From contig SKIB01000027.1 of NCBI GenBank assembly GCA_007116635.1, positions 1 through 64,000 on the forward strand: DNA of 64,000 bases, given 5' to 3'. This stretch comes from Saccharospirillaceae bacterium. Its GTDB lineage: Bacteria > Pseudomonadota > Gammaproteobacteria > Pseudomonadales > Natronospirillaceae. The notes under the pieces are model-generated. The model saw only the letters and a program-made list of their open reading frames with translations. It made no database searches and was not told the origin of the DNA. Below are positions 24,375-33,092 of the stretch, one piece after another. Position numbers and translations under genes: made by a program. Positions within the stretch are counted from its first letter, which is position 1. Each line of letters starts with the position of its first letter.

Positions 24375-26610
24375 ATAGGTCTTCAATCCGATCAGGACGA
24401 CTTCTGTTGCCACGATGCTGCTCTAAGTTGGTTGTGCCCTGATGCAGCCAAAGTCCTGTGTTTTCTACTCTTCTAAGGCTGCCAAGATGGCGAACTAAAC
24501 TGTCTTTACTTACCAGTGTCATTTGCTCAGAGCGCTTAATGTGACGCAGGAAGTGGGGGTCATTCAAGAGCAGGCTATGCCAAAACTGTTCTGCTCTTAA
24601 CTCATTTGACCAAGGTTGGTGTAATAAGCGCAAGGCTTGGCCCTGTTGTAAATTATTGTATTGTCTGCTGGGCATGTCCTGTAGCTGTTGCCAATAGTTT
24701 TCTATAAAGCGATTCATTCTTGCCTCAAGCAGGTGAGTGGCGTCTCCCGTTAACACAATGCCTGAACTATTGTCTGTTGCAATGCCCCTTACTTTGATCT
24801 CCAGTCCCTGTTGCCGCCATTGATTTTGCATTTCTTTTTGCATCAGTTGAAACAATAACTGCCTATTGCTTTGCTGTTCGATGCTGTCACTGAATTGCCA
24901 AAAGCTAAGACTATTGGTTGGTTGGCTCTCGCTATAAAACCAAGAGCGTTTAAGGTCTTGGTGAAGGGGGAAGCTATGCTTGGGCTGCTGAACTTGCTGT
25001 TCTTGTAGCCAGATGCTTGCGGCCTGCTTGACCTGCTCTGATTGGAGGTCGGCAAACCAAAGCTGTTTCATCGGGTTAGTGCGCAGAAACGCTTGATAGT
25101 TGTTACGCCATTGAGCTGACTCTGGTTTGTTGCTCTGCCTGGGCTGTTGGCGTTCAAGAGCAAGCCATTGTTCGCTGCTAAGTGGCTGGCTTTGGGTGAG
25201 CTTATTGAGCTCATGGCTGGGCAGGTCACTAAATAAGAAGTCATGCAGTAACTGTTGAGCTAGGAGCAGTGCTTCGCTTGGCCCTTCTAGTAAAATACTC
25301 AGATGTCCATGTACTAGCTCAGATCTCATGCCTAAACCACTTAGGCCAAATTGTTGTCGTAGTTCAATGGCTTGGTGATTGAGTATCTGTACTAGCCACC
25401 ATGCAGTCTGCTGCTCATCAAGGTTATTGATTGGCCAACCAAGATATAGGCTGCCAAAATCATTGGTCGCAAATTCATTTTGACTAAACCACAGTCGATA
25501 ATTGGCTTGTTGATCAGTGAGCTGTGGTTGAACTCGTAGCAGGTTGCTGGATCGTTGGCTGAGGACTGGTGCTTCATCGCTCAGCCCAGCATTGAAAGGG
25601 CTAAAGTCCTGAGCGCTAAGCACAGGTAATTGTTGATCGACCGGCATGAAGCTTTGAATTTGTATTCGTTCTGGCTGCAGTTGAGCTAGTTTGCGCTCTA
25701 AGCTTTGCTTCTGAGGTATTTGGCACAGTTCGGTACGCCAAGGTTGCTGAGTTCCACTGATCAGCATAGCTTGATGTAATGCATGATGTGCCTGCTTATG
25801 TTGCAGGCAAAGACTCTGCTGATGTTGATACTCGGCTAACGCAAGGTCCAAGTGGCTCTCGAGATTGACTAGGGACTGTAATAAGTCCGCAACTGCCTTG
25901 CCGGAGCGTTGCCAACGCCATTGTAGGTGCCATTGTTGTTCAGTTGACCAGTACAGGCTTTGATTATTTATCCAAGAGTTGCTGGGTTGCTCTGGTCGCT
26001 TTAGCCACCACCAGACAAAGGCCTGCTCATGTGCATCTAAATGAATGGGCAGGTGTACAAACAAGTCAAGGTGGTTATTGCTTGCAGCGGACATGGGTTG
26101 AGTTTGGCTTTCCCTTGCTGATAAGCGCATAAGACTGTTCGGCAACATCTCAAGTTGTTGATCAATGTCTAGCTCGCTGACGATTACAAGGTGATTGCGG
26201 CTTGGAAATATATTAGGCTGTTGATCAATTAGGTCACTGATCAATTCTAGAGCTCCTGCGGTTTGCCCTTGGCTGAAGGTTAGGCTTAGAGCCTGATTAT
26301 GATTACCTGGCCATAGCAATAGCTCGCCGCCAAGGGCGATGGCAGCTTGCTTAAATGGTAACCATTCTAGGCTGTCTGACGTATTAAGCTGAGCTTGGTG
26401 CCAATGTATGGCGCCATGGTTAGTGCTGCTGTGATTAAGGGTGACACGCAGGCCGTTGTCCAGTTGTAGGCTATGGCTTTGTACTTGATGGGCAGCCGCC
26501 AACCTTGGTTTATCCGAACTTTCACTGGTCAACCATTTACTAAGGCCATAAATAACAAGGACAAGAGCTATTAGGCTTAGCAGCCAGTAGGACTTAGGTA
26601 ACGAACGCAT
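24367..26610 (-). CDS. M16 (pitrilysin-like) family protein lacking the zinc motif
   Basis: A 747-residue protein with an N-terminal membrane anchor (~8-24). The start of the M16 fold is visible (SLQLDNGLRVTL), then the chain passes to FKQAAIALGGELLLWPG, the part that in pitrilysin follows the zinc helix. The segment that should contain HxxEH is missing or replaced, and no HxxEH occurs elsewhere in the protein. Later blocks resemble the second and third M16 domains (LGWPINNLDEQQTAWWLVQI; RQQFGLSGLGMRSEL). It is probably a catalytically dead, periplasm-facing clamshell. A GGAGG site precedes ATG 26610. Length is short compared with pitrilysin (~960). Confidence 0.72.
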   Translation of the reverse strand: MRSLPKSYWLLSLIALVLVIYGLSKWLTSESSDKPRLAAAHQVQSHSLQLDNGLRVTLNHSSTNHGAIHWHQAQLNTSDSLEWLPFKQAAIALGGELLLWPGNHNQALSLTFSQGQTAGALELISDLIDQQPNIFPSRNHLVIVSELDIDQQLEMLPNSLMRLSARESQTQPMSAASNNHLDLFVHLPIHLDAHEQAFVWWWLKRPEQPSNSWINNQSLYWSTEQQWHLQWRWQRSGKAVADLLQSLVNLESHLDLALAEYQHQQSLCLQHKQAHHALHQAMLISGTQQPWRTELCQIPQKQSLERKLAQLQPERIQIQSFMPVDQQLPVLSAQDFSPFNAGLSDEAPVLSQRSSNLLRVQPQLTDQQANYRLWFSQNEFATNDFGSLYLGWPINNLDEQQTAWWLVQILNHQAIELRQQFGLSGLGMRSELVHGHLSILLEGPSEALLLAQQLLHDFLFSDLPSHELNKLTQSQPLSSEQWLALERQQPRQSNKPESAQWRNNYQAFLRTNPMKQLWFADLQSEQVKQAASIWLQEQQVQQPKHSFPLHQDLKRSWFYSESQPTNSLSFWQFSDSIEQQSNRQLLFQLMQKEMQNQWRQQGLEIKVRGIATDNSSGIVLTGDATHLLEARMNRFIENYWQQLQDMPSRQYNNLQQGQALRLLHQPWSNELRAEQFWHSLLLNDPHFLRHIKRSEQMTLVSKDSLVRHLGSLRRVENTGLWLHQGTTNLEQHRGNRSRPDRIEDLFN

Positions 26611-26718
26611 ACAACCTCCAGAATAGAGCGGCCACTATAGCGATTTTTATTTAATCTTTCATCCGCAGGTTGAAATCAAATCTTTGGTCTATACTGAATT
26701 GCAAAAAATGGGCCTAGC

Positions 26719-27720
26719 ATGGACATCGAGTATCTGTATGCCACAGCCAGACAAAACGAGCAAATCTGGCGACAATTTCAGCAGCTAGAGTTGGATACCC
26801 TTGCTTGCCGCCATTGGCAGGGGCTGTTTGATATGCTGTTTGTCACCCTGCCAAATCGGATGGGCTTTTGTGCTGTGGAGCTTGCATTCTTTGACCCTAA
26901 CAGACGGATACAAAATTCTCTGTTGCGCCAACTAGGAACCCTAGATCGTTATCGTGCCTGTTTGCATTTTCTGCCAAGCCTACCTGCTTCATTACAGTCA
27001 TTGCATGTGCTGGCAGCACATGAGCTGGCGCTTTCTCGTTACGCATCTGGTATGCATCTACCACTACGTAAACAAAAGCAGATCTTTGGATACCTAAGGT
27101 TATTTGCTAGTGCTGATCATCGCTTTGATCAACACAGTGCGACTGATTTTATTGAGCACTACAGTGCGATTTTAGCTGCTGCCGTAGAACTGGTGCTGCA
27201 AACGGAGGAGATCGAGCGTTTAGCCTATGAGGACCCCTTGACTCAGGTTCGCAATCGTCGAGGCATGACTCAGGCCTTTGATGCTCAGTTGGCCCGCTCA
27301 TGCAGGCAGGAAAAACCACTAGGCGTGGTGTTGTTGGACCTTGACCACTTTAAGGCCATCAATGATAGCCACGGACATGCCACTGGTGACAGAACCTTGG
27401 TGCACTTTTGCGCCATAGCGCGCTCTTGTTTACGGCCCTTTGATTATTTGGGTCGTATGGGGGGAGAGGAATTTTTAATAATTTTACCTGATTGTGATAC
27501 GCAGGCGGTGCTTAGGGTCGTAGAACGGTTACGTCAGTTGGTCCAGCAAACCTACTTTTTTAATGACTTGCAGCAGCCCTTTAACATTACTGTGTCGGGA
27601 GGCTGGGGAAGTGTGGCAGCCAAGGAATACAGTCTTGAGGAGGTCATGGCGAAGCTGGACAAAGCTTTGTATAAAGCAAAGCAGCAAGGTCGAAATCGGA
27701 TCAATCCAGTCAAATTTTAA
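26719..27720 (+). CDS. Diguanylate cyclase (GGDEF) with N-terminal GAF-like domain
   Basis: A 333-residue soluble protein. Residues ~1-165 have the look of a DUF484/GAF-type sensor (no membrane segment; LRKQKQIFGYLRLFAS late in the domain). The GGDEF domain follows: DPLTQVRNRRGM, LLDLDHFKAINDSHGHATGD and the active-site loop GRMGGEEFLIILPD. An inhibitory RxxD site (RPFD) lies five residues before GGEEF, so product inhibition is expected. It should make cyclic di-GMP and so favour sessile growth. It is a single gene, with its own promoter region divergent from the M16-like gene. The ligand of the N-terminal domain is unknown. Confidence 0.9.
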   Translation: MDIEYLYATARQNEQIWRQFQQLELDTLACRHWQGLFDMLFVTLPNRMGFCAVELAFFDPNRRIQNSLLRQLGTLDRYRACLHFLPSLPASLQSLHVLAAHELALSRYASGMHLPLRKQKQIFGYLRLFASADHRFDQHSATDFIEHYSAILAAAVELVLQTEEIERLAYEDPLTQVRNRRGMTQAFDAQLARSCRQEKPLGVVLLDLDHFKAINDSHGHATGDRTLVHFCAIARSCLRPFDYLGRMGGEEFLIILPDCDTQAVLRVVERLRQLVQQTYFFNDLQQPFNITVSGGWGSVAAKEYSLEEVMAKLDKALYKAKQQGRNRINPVKF

Positions 27721-27734
27721 CGCTAGCCTTTGGT

Positions 27735-28082
27735 TTAGAGCTGCCCAAATTGTTGCTTTAATTGCACGAAACGCTGTTTCTTTTCTTGCTCGTCAAGGGG
27801 TGGGGCTTGTAAATCATGGCTGGGTTGGCCAAGTTCACCAAGGTCTAGGTTTAATGGTTGGCTATGTTGAGATGCTTGACTGTCACTCGCTATTTTAAGC
27901 TGTCTATCAAGCTGCTCCTGCTCTAACACATCAAGGGCAGCCAGGCTTCCTGCGATTTTTTGTTGTTGATCGGCATGTTGCGCAATGCGCAGCTCAAGTT
28001 TACCGATGGTCTCAGCCAAAAGTTGATCATTGGGTTGAGTATTTTGCAGCCATTGGCGAGCAGATTCGGCACTGGTTGACAT
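27735..28082 (-). CDS. Unknown Gln-rich coiled-coil protein
   Basis: I do not recognise this 115-residue protein. It is rich in Gln, Leu and charged residues, with a predicted helix or coiled coil in the first half (LLAETIGKLELRIAQHADQQQKI) and another at the C-terminus (LDEQEKKQRFVQLKQQFGQL). It has no signal peptide and no cysteine. The start codon lies 3 bases after the stop of the next gene upstream on the minus strand, so the two are probably one operon. It is convergent with the diguanylate cyclase gene. Confidence 0.65.
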   Translation of the reverse strand: MSTSAESARQWLQNTQPNDQLLAETIGKLELRIAQHADQQQKIAGSLAALDVLEQEQLDRQLKIASDSQASQHSQPLNLDLGELGQPSHDLQAPPLDEQEKKQRFVQLKQQFGQL

Positions 28083-28085
28083 AGA

Positions 28086-28676
28086 TTAAACCGTACTTTG
28101 TTTGGCGGTGACACGATTGGCTAATACTCTGAGTTTATCAATGATGGATCTTTGAATATCTTTCTGTTGAAAAATTGACAGTCGAGTTAGCTGTTTAACT
28201 TTTAGGCGGTGAAGGTGGAGGCATGGATGCTCTGCTTTAAACTCTCGTAAGTCGCCCTTCATCAGTAAGGGAAGAAATGGATCATTACTTTCTTGGCTGG
28301 CCAGCATCTTGGCAATGGCTTGACGCAAGGGCAAGGGGTTCACCTTTGCCGAGTTCCTTTGATTTGCAGGCGTGAGATATAGCCCTGGTTTGCCAACCAT
28401 GGCGCCAGGAATAATATAGAGTCCAGTGTCTACAACACAAGAGCTATCAACCGAATTGAAGGTGTCGTGAAAGGCAAAGGGGTTGGGCAGAACTACCATT
28501 TTGGCATTCTCACGCAGAGGGAAGTCCATGCTGTAGTTGCTGTAAATCTGTTCAACAGTAGGGGAGTAAACGCAAAGCAATCCTTCAAATTGCTTAACAA
28601 AGGTCCGAGCGGATTCGCGCTTTTCAAAGCGATCAAGGCTCCACTCTAAATCGATGTTTACTTGAGCTACTGACAC
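28086..28676 (-). CDS. Unknown protein, 196 residues
   Basis: I do not recognise a family. The protein is soluble, without signal peptide or membrane segment. It has a mixed alpha/beta first part (FEGLLCVYSPTVEQIYSNYS, MVVLPNPFAFHDTFNSVD), a central GLYIIPGAMVGKPGLYLTP, and a basic helical C-terminus (DIQRSIIDKLRVLANRVTAK). The start is a GTG with AGGA about 8 bases upstream. The C-terminal charge would allow nucleic acid or membrane-surface binding, but nothing shows it. It forms a tight pair with the coiled-coil gene downstream. About 195 bases separate it from ubiX on the other strand. Confidence 0.65.
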   Translation of the reverse strand: MSVAQVNIDLEWSLDRFEKRESARTFVKQFEGLLCVYSPTVEQIYSNYSMDFPLRENAKMVVLPNPFAFHDTFNSVDSSCVVDTGLYIIPGAMVGKPGLYLTPANQRNSAKVNPLPLRQAIAKMLASQESNDPFLPLLMKGDLREFKAEHPCLHLHRLKVKQLTRLSIFQQKDIQRSIIDKLRVLANRVTAKQSTV

Positions 28677-28871
28677 GTTATGATCCTGTTTGAACTTTTA
28701 GTAGTATAGCAGTGACAGTGGAAGTGCGAACGCCAAGCGCAAGAAATGATAATGTTCGCTGTAAAGACCCAGTTTAGACCTTATCTACTGCCTGTATGTT
28801 TTTTATACGTCCATTAGGCCAACATAGTGCATTGCTATTGCCTAGCAATCAAGTATTTTTTGAGTGAGTTT

Positions 28872-29486
28872 ATGAAGATTTCCTTAGCCATTACCGGCGC
28901 AAGTGGCGCACAGTACGCATGGCGACTGATTGAGCAACTTTTGTTGCAGGGTATCGAGGTTGATTGCTGCATTTCTCAAGCGGCTCTCATGGTATTCAAT
29001 GTTGAAACCGAGCACGCCTTGCCTGGAAAATTATCTGCGCAGCAGGCATTTATGCAGCAATCCTTTGGTCATTTGCCAGGAAAAATAAGACTCTATGCTT
29101 TGCAAGACTGGACAAGTCCGATGGCATCTGGCTCAAGTGCTGCCAAACAAATGGTTATTTGCCCCTGTTCAACTGGGGCGCTTTCAGCTGTGGCTACGGG
29201 GGCTAGCAACAATCTAATTGAGCGTGCTGCTGATGTGGTTCTTAAAGAAAGAGGTCGATTGATTTTAGTTCCTAGAGAGACCCCTTTTAATCAGATTCAC
29301 TTGCAAAATATGTTAAGTTTGACCCAGATGGGTGCCATTATTCTGCCTGCGGCGCCTGGCTTTTATCATCAGCCACAGAGCATGCAAGACCTGGTTGACT
29401 TTGTTGTGGCACGTATTCTGTCTCAGCTTGGATTAGACCAGGAATTAATGTCTCCATGGGGGTATCAAAACAAGGCTAAAGATTAG
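28872..29486 (+). CDS. ubiX: Flavin prenyltransferase UbiX
   Basis: A 204-residue UbiX-family flavoprotein. MKISLAITGASGAQYAWRLI marks the N-terminus and sets the start at ATG 28872. The FMN and prenyl-phosphate region shows VICPCSTGALSAVATGASNNLIERAADV, and LVPRETPFNQIHLQNM holds conserved Arg and Glu. It prenylates FMN with dimethylallyl phosphate to make the cofactor of the decarboxylase UbiD in ubiquinone synthesis; ubiD is not in this window. The gene ends in a 4-base tail-to-tail overlap with cca. Confidence 0.93.
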   Translation: MKISLAITGASGAQYAWRLIEQLLLQGIEVDCCISQAALMVFNVETEHALPGKLSAQQAFMQQSFGHLPGKIRLYALQDWTSPMASGSSAAKQMVICPCSTGALSAVATGASNNLIERAADVVLKERGRLILVPRETPFNQIHLQNMLSLTQMGAIILPAAPGFYHQPQSMQDLVDFVVARILSQLGLDQELMSPWGYQNKAKD

Positions 29487-30565
29487 GCTTGTTTTGATAA
29501 GATGGCTGTTTTACGCCTCGCCATTTCCAGGCCTAGTTGTTTGCCCTTGAACCCCTGTTGGCTAAGCTCTTTGGCTTGCACCTGCTCAAGTTGCTTGAGA
29601 TGCCAATTCAACAGCTCTTGATTCTCGAGGGTTAATTCATTGAGCACCTGTAATTGTTTAAGTCGCTCGGGCTGTCGCTCAATGTCCAAACCACTGAGTA
29701 GCTGCCAACGCTGTAACCCAGAGAGCTGCTGATAATTATTTAAGTCATTGTGGTGGTTGGCTAGGTCCAGCAAAAAGGTTTGGCTGGATTTATCGAAACG
29801 TAGGTTTTTGGCCTGAAGTTGCAGCTCTTTGGCCTGTATATGAGGGTGTAGTTGCCAGAACTGCCAGCAAAGTCTTTGTGCGTGGTTCAGTTGGCTCCAG
29901 CCTTGAGGTAGGCTGGTTAGCCTGCTACTGAACTTTGCCAGCGGCAGAAGCTGAGCAAGTGCTCCGCACTGATGCAGAGCTTGCCAAAACAACCAGGGCT
30001 TTTCACTGTTCATGGCTTTTAAACATTCTTGTAGTATTCGTTCTGCGCTCAGGGTTAATAGCTCACGGCTGTTAACAATCTGCGTCATGGCTTGCCAGGA
30101 CTGGTCGTGAATCTTGAAGTCAAATTGCCAAAGTTGGGCATGCAACCTAGCAAGGCGAATTAGCCGCAGGGGGTCTTCACAAAAAGCATTAGACACAGGC
30201 CTAAGCCAGCGCTGCTGCAAATCCGCTTGTCCATGATAGGGATCAAAAAGCTCGCCATCTTGATTGAGGGCCATGGCATTGATGCTTAGGTCTCTGCGAA
30301 TCAGGTCCTGTTCAAGTGTTACCTCTGGGCCAAAGTCACAGATGAAGCCATGATGACCTTGGTCGAGCTTTTTTTCTTTACGTGCTAGGGCGTATTCTTC
30401 TTGCGTCTCTGGATGGAGGAATACAGGAAAATCGCGGCCAACCTGGCGAAAGCCAGAGGCTAGCATTTGCTCTGGTGTGGCGCCAACCACCAGATAATCA
30501 TGGTCAACCACGGGTCGGCCAAGTAGGCGGTCACGAACCGCCCCCCCTACTAAATATATTTGCAT
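29483..30565 (-). CDS. cca: CCA-adding tRNA nucleotidyltransferase, without HD domain
   Basis: A 360-residue class II CCA enzyme. The catalytic head is intact: YLVGGAVRDRLLGRP, DHDYLVVG (metal-binding Asp pair), GRDFPVFLHPETQEEYALAR, and EQDLIRRDLSINAMAL, followed by EDPLRLIRLARLHAQ. It closely follows the E. coli enzyme (412 residues) to about residue 200. The HD phosphohydrolase motif (HDLGK in E. coli) is not found and the C-terminal region is shorter and divergent. It adds or repairs the tRNA 3' CCA end. Its ATG overlaps the stop of the upstream TraF-like gene by one base (TGATG), so translation is probably coupled. Confidence 0.9.
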   Translation of the reverse strand: MQIYLVGGAVRDRLLGRPVVDHDYLVVGATPEQMLASGFRQVGRDFPVFLHPETQEEYALARKEKKLDQGHHGFICDFGPEVTLEQDLIRRDLSINAMALNQDGELFDPYHGQADLQQRWLRPVSNAFCEDPLRLIRLARLHAQLWQFDFKIHDQSWQAMTQIVNSRELLTLSAERILQECLKAMNSEKPWLFWQALHQCGALAQLLPLAKFSSRLTSLPQGWSQLNHAQRLCWQFWQLHPHIQAKELQLQAKNLRFDKSSQTFLLDLANHHNDLNNYQQLSGLQRWQLLSGLDIERQPERLKQLQVLNELTLENQELLNWHLKQLEQVQAKELSQQGFKGKQLGLEMARRKTAILSKQA

Positions 30566-32331
30566 CAGAATTTACGATTCCAGTTAATTTGACCACCTAG
30601 GTCTCTGCTCCATTGGCTGCTTAGTTGGCCATATAGATTGAGGCTTAGGTCGCTCTGGGTGCCTTGGTTGCCTATGATCAGACCGAGCCTTGCGGGTTGG
30701 TCATCGGCTAGATTGTAGGCAAGGTTGGTGCCAAGGTTAAGTTCGCCATTGGCGTGCTGCCAAAGTAGGCCTGTTTTGATCCATTGTTGGCTGGGTAGCT
30801 CTGAGTGTGGGCGGCGCTGATACAATTCTGATTGCAAATGAGCCTGCCAAGGGCCCCGCTGAGCATATGCTCCGGCCTCGACTCGGGGCAACAGCCAAAA
30901 CTCACTGGCAAAGGCTTTGCTGGGGGCGCTGTTTAGACGCCAAGGAATGGCGTTAATCGCGGTCAAACCAAATCTTAGTTCGGCATCCGATTGTCGATAA
31001 GCTTGCCAAATAACGCCTAGATCAAGATTGGGCCTTAGCAATAGGCGTGACTGTGGGATGAGTTCTTCCGGCAGTTTTTCTAGGCTATAAACGGTATGAT
31101 TGAACATTAGGTGAGCATCTAGTTTGGCCGTGGCGCCAAAATGTAGATTAGGGTTGTTGCCTTGCCAGGCTCTTGAGTAGCCTAGGCTTTGGCTGTGATG
31201 CACTAACAGTGCTAGGCCAGTGATGTGATCAGGACCTCGGCCAGGTAGACTGGATTCTAGGGCGTCAATGTCGAACTGACACTTATCGAGAAAACCGCCC
31301 TGATCCACCGAACTGTAGTCACAGAGTTCGCGCCAAATTTTATCGATGTCGCTGATTAGTCCTAATTGATTTGGATTGTCCAGATCAACCCCGAGCTGCA
31401 CGAACAGCTCCCAAAGGTCAGTGACTGCTTGGTCGGTCAGTTCTTTGCACTGAGCAGAGGAGCAATTGGGGTCCTCTTTGAGTGCTAGATTGGCCTGATG
31501 CACCGATTGCTGGGCATCACTGGTGTGCTTGTCTGCACGGCTGCCTAATTCAGCCAGTTCAAAGATAAAACCGTTGAGCGCATAGTAGTCAGCGAACAGT
31601 GTTTTCACCGAATCGAAGTCACTTTTTTGAAAGCGCATCATGCCATAGCTTTGCGAGCTTTGTTGCCAGGACCATTGCCCCTGTTCTGCGGCCCAGCTAA
31701 TAGAATTATGCTGTTGCAGCTCAAAGGGTATGTCTTGAATCAAGGGTAGTCGCTCTATTGCACCTGCGGTGGCGTAGTTCATGCGTTCAAATTCTTGAAG
31801 TAAGGCCAGTAAGCCCGATTGAGTGTTCACATTAATGTCTGTGATCAGGTCACTAAGCTCTTCTAGGAGTGCATCGAAGTCGTCATCATCCAGAAGTTGT
31901 AATATAGTTTCTAGATTAAGGCCATCAGCGATCTCATATTGATTAATTAGCTCTGTAAGATCTTTAGCAAGGCGATCAATGGTGCCGTCTTGCACGGCAA
32001 AAAGTGCGGAAATACTTTGGGCAAATGGCTCTTGGAGCTCTTCTCCTGTGTAGTTAAGTAGGTATAAGAAGTCATATAAGCCATCCTCGCGGAACTCAGC
32101 AAAGCGTTCGTTCATCAAACCAAAATCTTTATAGCCGAAAGATGCCTGCCAGCTGGAACGGTATGCGAAGTTTGGCGACAGGCCAAGAATGGCTGGGTTG
32201 TATAAATAGGCCTGTTGCCTTGGTGACTGGGTTAAAGAATGCGCTTGCTGTGCCGATTGGCTCGTGAATGCCTGGGTAAGGGCACTGCAGCACAGCAAAA
32301 TAAGGGCAAAAATTGAACGCATCTGGACCAC
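30565..32331 (-). CDS. TraF-like outer membrane beta-barrel protein
   Basis: A 588-residue exported protein: signal peptide (~1-21, ALTQAF), then YLYNPAILGLSP in the position where FadL- and TraF_2-type barrels have their NPA motif. A long acidic helical insert covers ~70-290, and a beta-rich second half ends in an aromatic residue (GGQINWNRKF) as barrel proteins do. It resembles proteins often labelled conjugal transfer TraF, although no conjugation genes are here and that label is likely misleading. It probably sits in the outer membrane. It overlaps cca by one base. Function unknown. Confidence 0.7.
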   Translation of the reverse strand: MVQMRSIFALILLCCSALTQAFTSQSAQQAHSLTQSPRQQAYLYNPAILGLSPNFAYRSSWQASFGYKDFGLMNERFAEFREDGLYDFLYLLNYTGEELQEPFAQSISALFAVQDGTIDRLAKDLTELINQYEIADGLNLETILQLLDDDDFDALLEELSDLITDINVNTQSGLLALLQEFERMNYATAGAIERLPLIQDIPFELQQHNSISWAAEQGQWSWQQSSQSYGMMRFQKSDFDSVKTLFADYYALNGFIFELAELGSRADKHTSDAQQSVHQANLALKEDPNCSSAQCKELTDQAVTDLWELFVQLGVDLDNPNQLGLISDIDKIWRELCDYSSVDQGGFLDKCQFDIDALESSLPGRGPDHITGLALLVHHSQSLGYSRAWQGNNPNLHFGATAKLDAHLMFNHTVYSLEKLPEELIPQSRLLLRPNLDLGVIWQAYRQSDAELRFGLTAINAIPWRLNSAPSKAFASEFWLLPRVEAGAYAQRGPWQAHLQSELYQRRPHSELPSQQWIKTGLLWQHANGELNLGTNLAYNLADDQPARLGLIIGNQGTQSDLSLNLYGQLSSQWSRDLGGQINWNRKF

Positions 32332-32431
32332 TGTTATTAGATTTATAATTATTATTTAGTCCTTTGTCAGTTAGGCCGCAAGTGATATTTTGCTAAGCCA
32401 AGCCTTTGTGGCTGCTTTTGTGAAAAATCTC

Positions 32432-32458
32432 TCAACTTCAATCACGACTGGCCGATAC
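32432..32458 (+). promoter_or_regulatory. Sigma-28 (FliA)-type promoter for flgP-flgT
   Basis: GCCGATAC (32451-32458) matches the sigma-28 -10 consensus GCCGATAA at seven of eight positions. Eleven bases upstream, TCAACTTC (32432-32439) matches TAAAGTTT at five of eight. The predicted start of transcription, near 32465, gives a leader of about 25 bases to ATG 32489, which has GGAG before it. Confidence 0.6.
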
Positions 32459-32488
32459 TCAGTGATAGACAGTATTTGGAGTGTTGTT

Positions 32489-33082
32489 ATGAGACTATGC
32501 TTAAGCCTAGTGGCTATTGTGCTGTTATTGTCGGCCTGTGGTTTGTTCGGTGGCGGAAAAGAGACTCGCCAGCGTCAGGCCATCGAGCAAGAGCTGGCTG
32601 AGCTCAATGCCAAATTGCCGCCCTTAGCACCAAGCGTATTTCGCGCCGTCGGTTATGGTGCTCCAGCACAGGCCAATGCCCATATTTCTGCGGCACAGAG
32701 GGATTTACTAGCCAGAAGAGCATCTACTCTTGATGCTTACAGGGCATTAGCGGAGCGAGTCTATGGAACTCGTTTATCAGGTAATTCCAGTATTCAAAAC
32801 TTAGCGGCCGAAGACGATCGTTTACGAGCTTATTTAGATGCCACCATTATGGGTGCCAGAGTGGTGGCGCAAAATCGAATGGAGCATGGGGTATATGAGA
32901 CCGTGGTTGAGCTAGTGCTGGATGAAGGCTTTCGCAACTGTTTAGCTGTGGGGCTAGATGGTCGGATGAACACCAGTTGCCGTTATGAGGCCATTTATAA
33001 CGCTGAAAACCTAAGCGCACCAAGGACTCGCTCAGGTGCTGGTGTGGCCATTGAGCAATCTGGCCTGTATTTCATTGAATGA
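32489..33082 (+). CDS. flgP: Flagellar outer membrane lipoprotein FlgP (LPP20 family)
   Basis: A 197-residue lipoprotein: signal with lipobox LLLSACG, then an LPP20-type domain (RAVGYGAPAQANAHISAAQRDLLARRASTLDAYRALAERVYG region and a VYETVVELVLDEGF strand). The order, directly upstream of flgT, identifies it as FlgP, which forms part of the basal disk or outer-ring structures around polar flagellar motors in Vibrio and Campylobacter. I chose ATG 32489 from its GGAG site and the sigma-28-like promoter just upstream. No flgO-like gene is seen next to it. The FlgP name rests mostly on the flgT neighbour. Confidence 0.78.
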   Translation: MRLCLSLVAIVLLLSACGLFGGGKETRQRQAIEQELAELNAKLPPLAPSVFRAVGYGAPAQANAHISAAQRDLLARRASTLDAYRALAERVYGTRLSGNSSIQNLAAEDDRLRAYLDATIMGARVVAQNRMEHGVYETVVELVLDEGFRNCLAVGLDGRMNTSCRYEAIYNAENLSAPRTRSGAGVAIEQSGLYFIE

Positions 33083-33092
33083 GAGGTTTGCT

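Noticed and set aside
30565-32331. TraF-type label taken as evidence of a conjugation or integrative element
   Set aside because: No other transfer, relaxase or integrase gene is present, and the neighbours (cca, ubiX, flgPT, nadC) are core genes.
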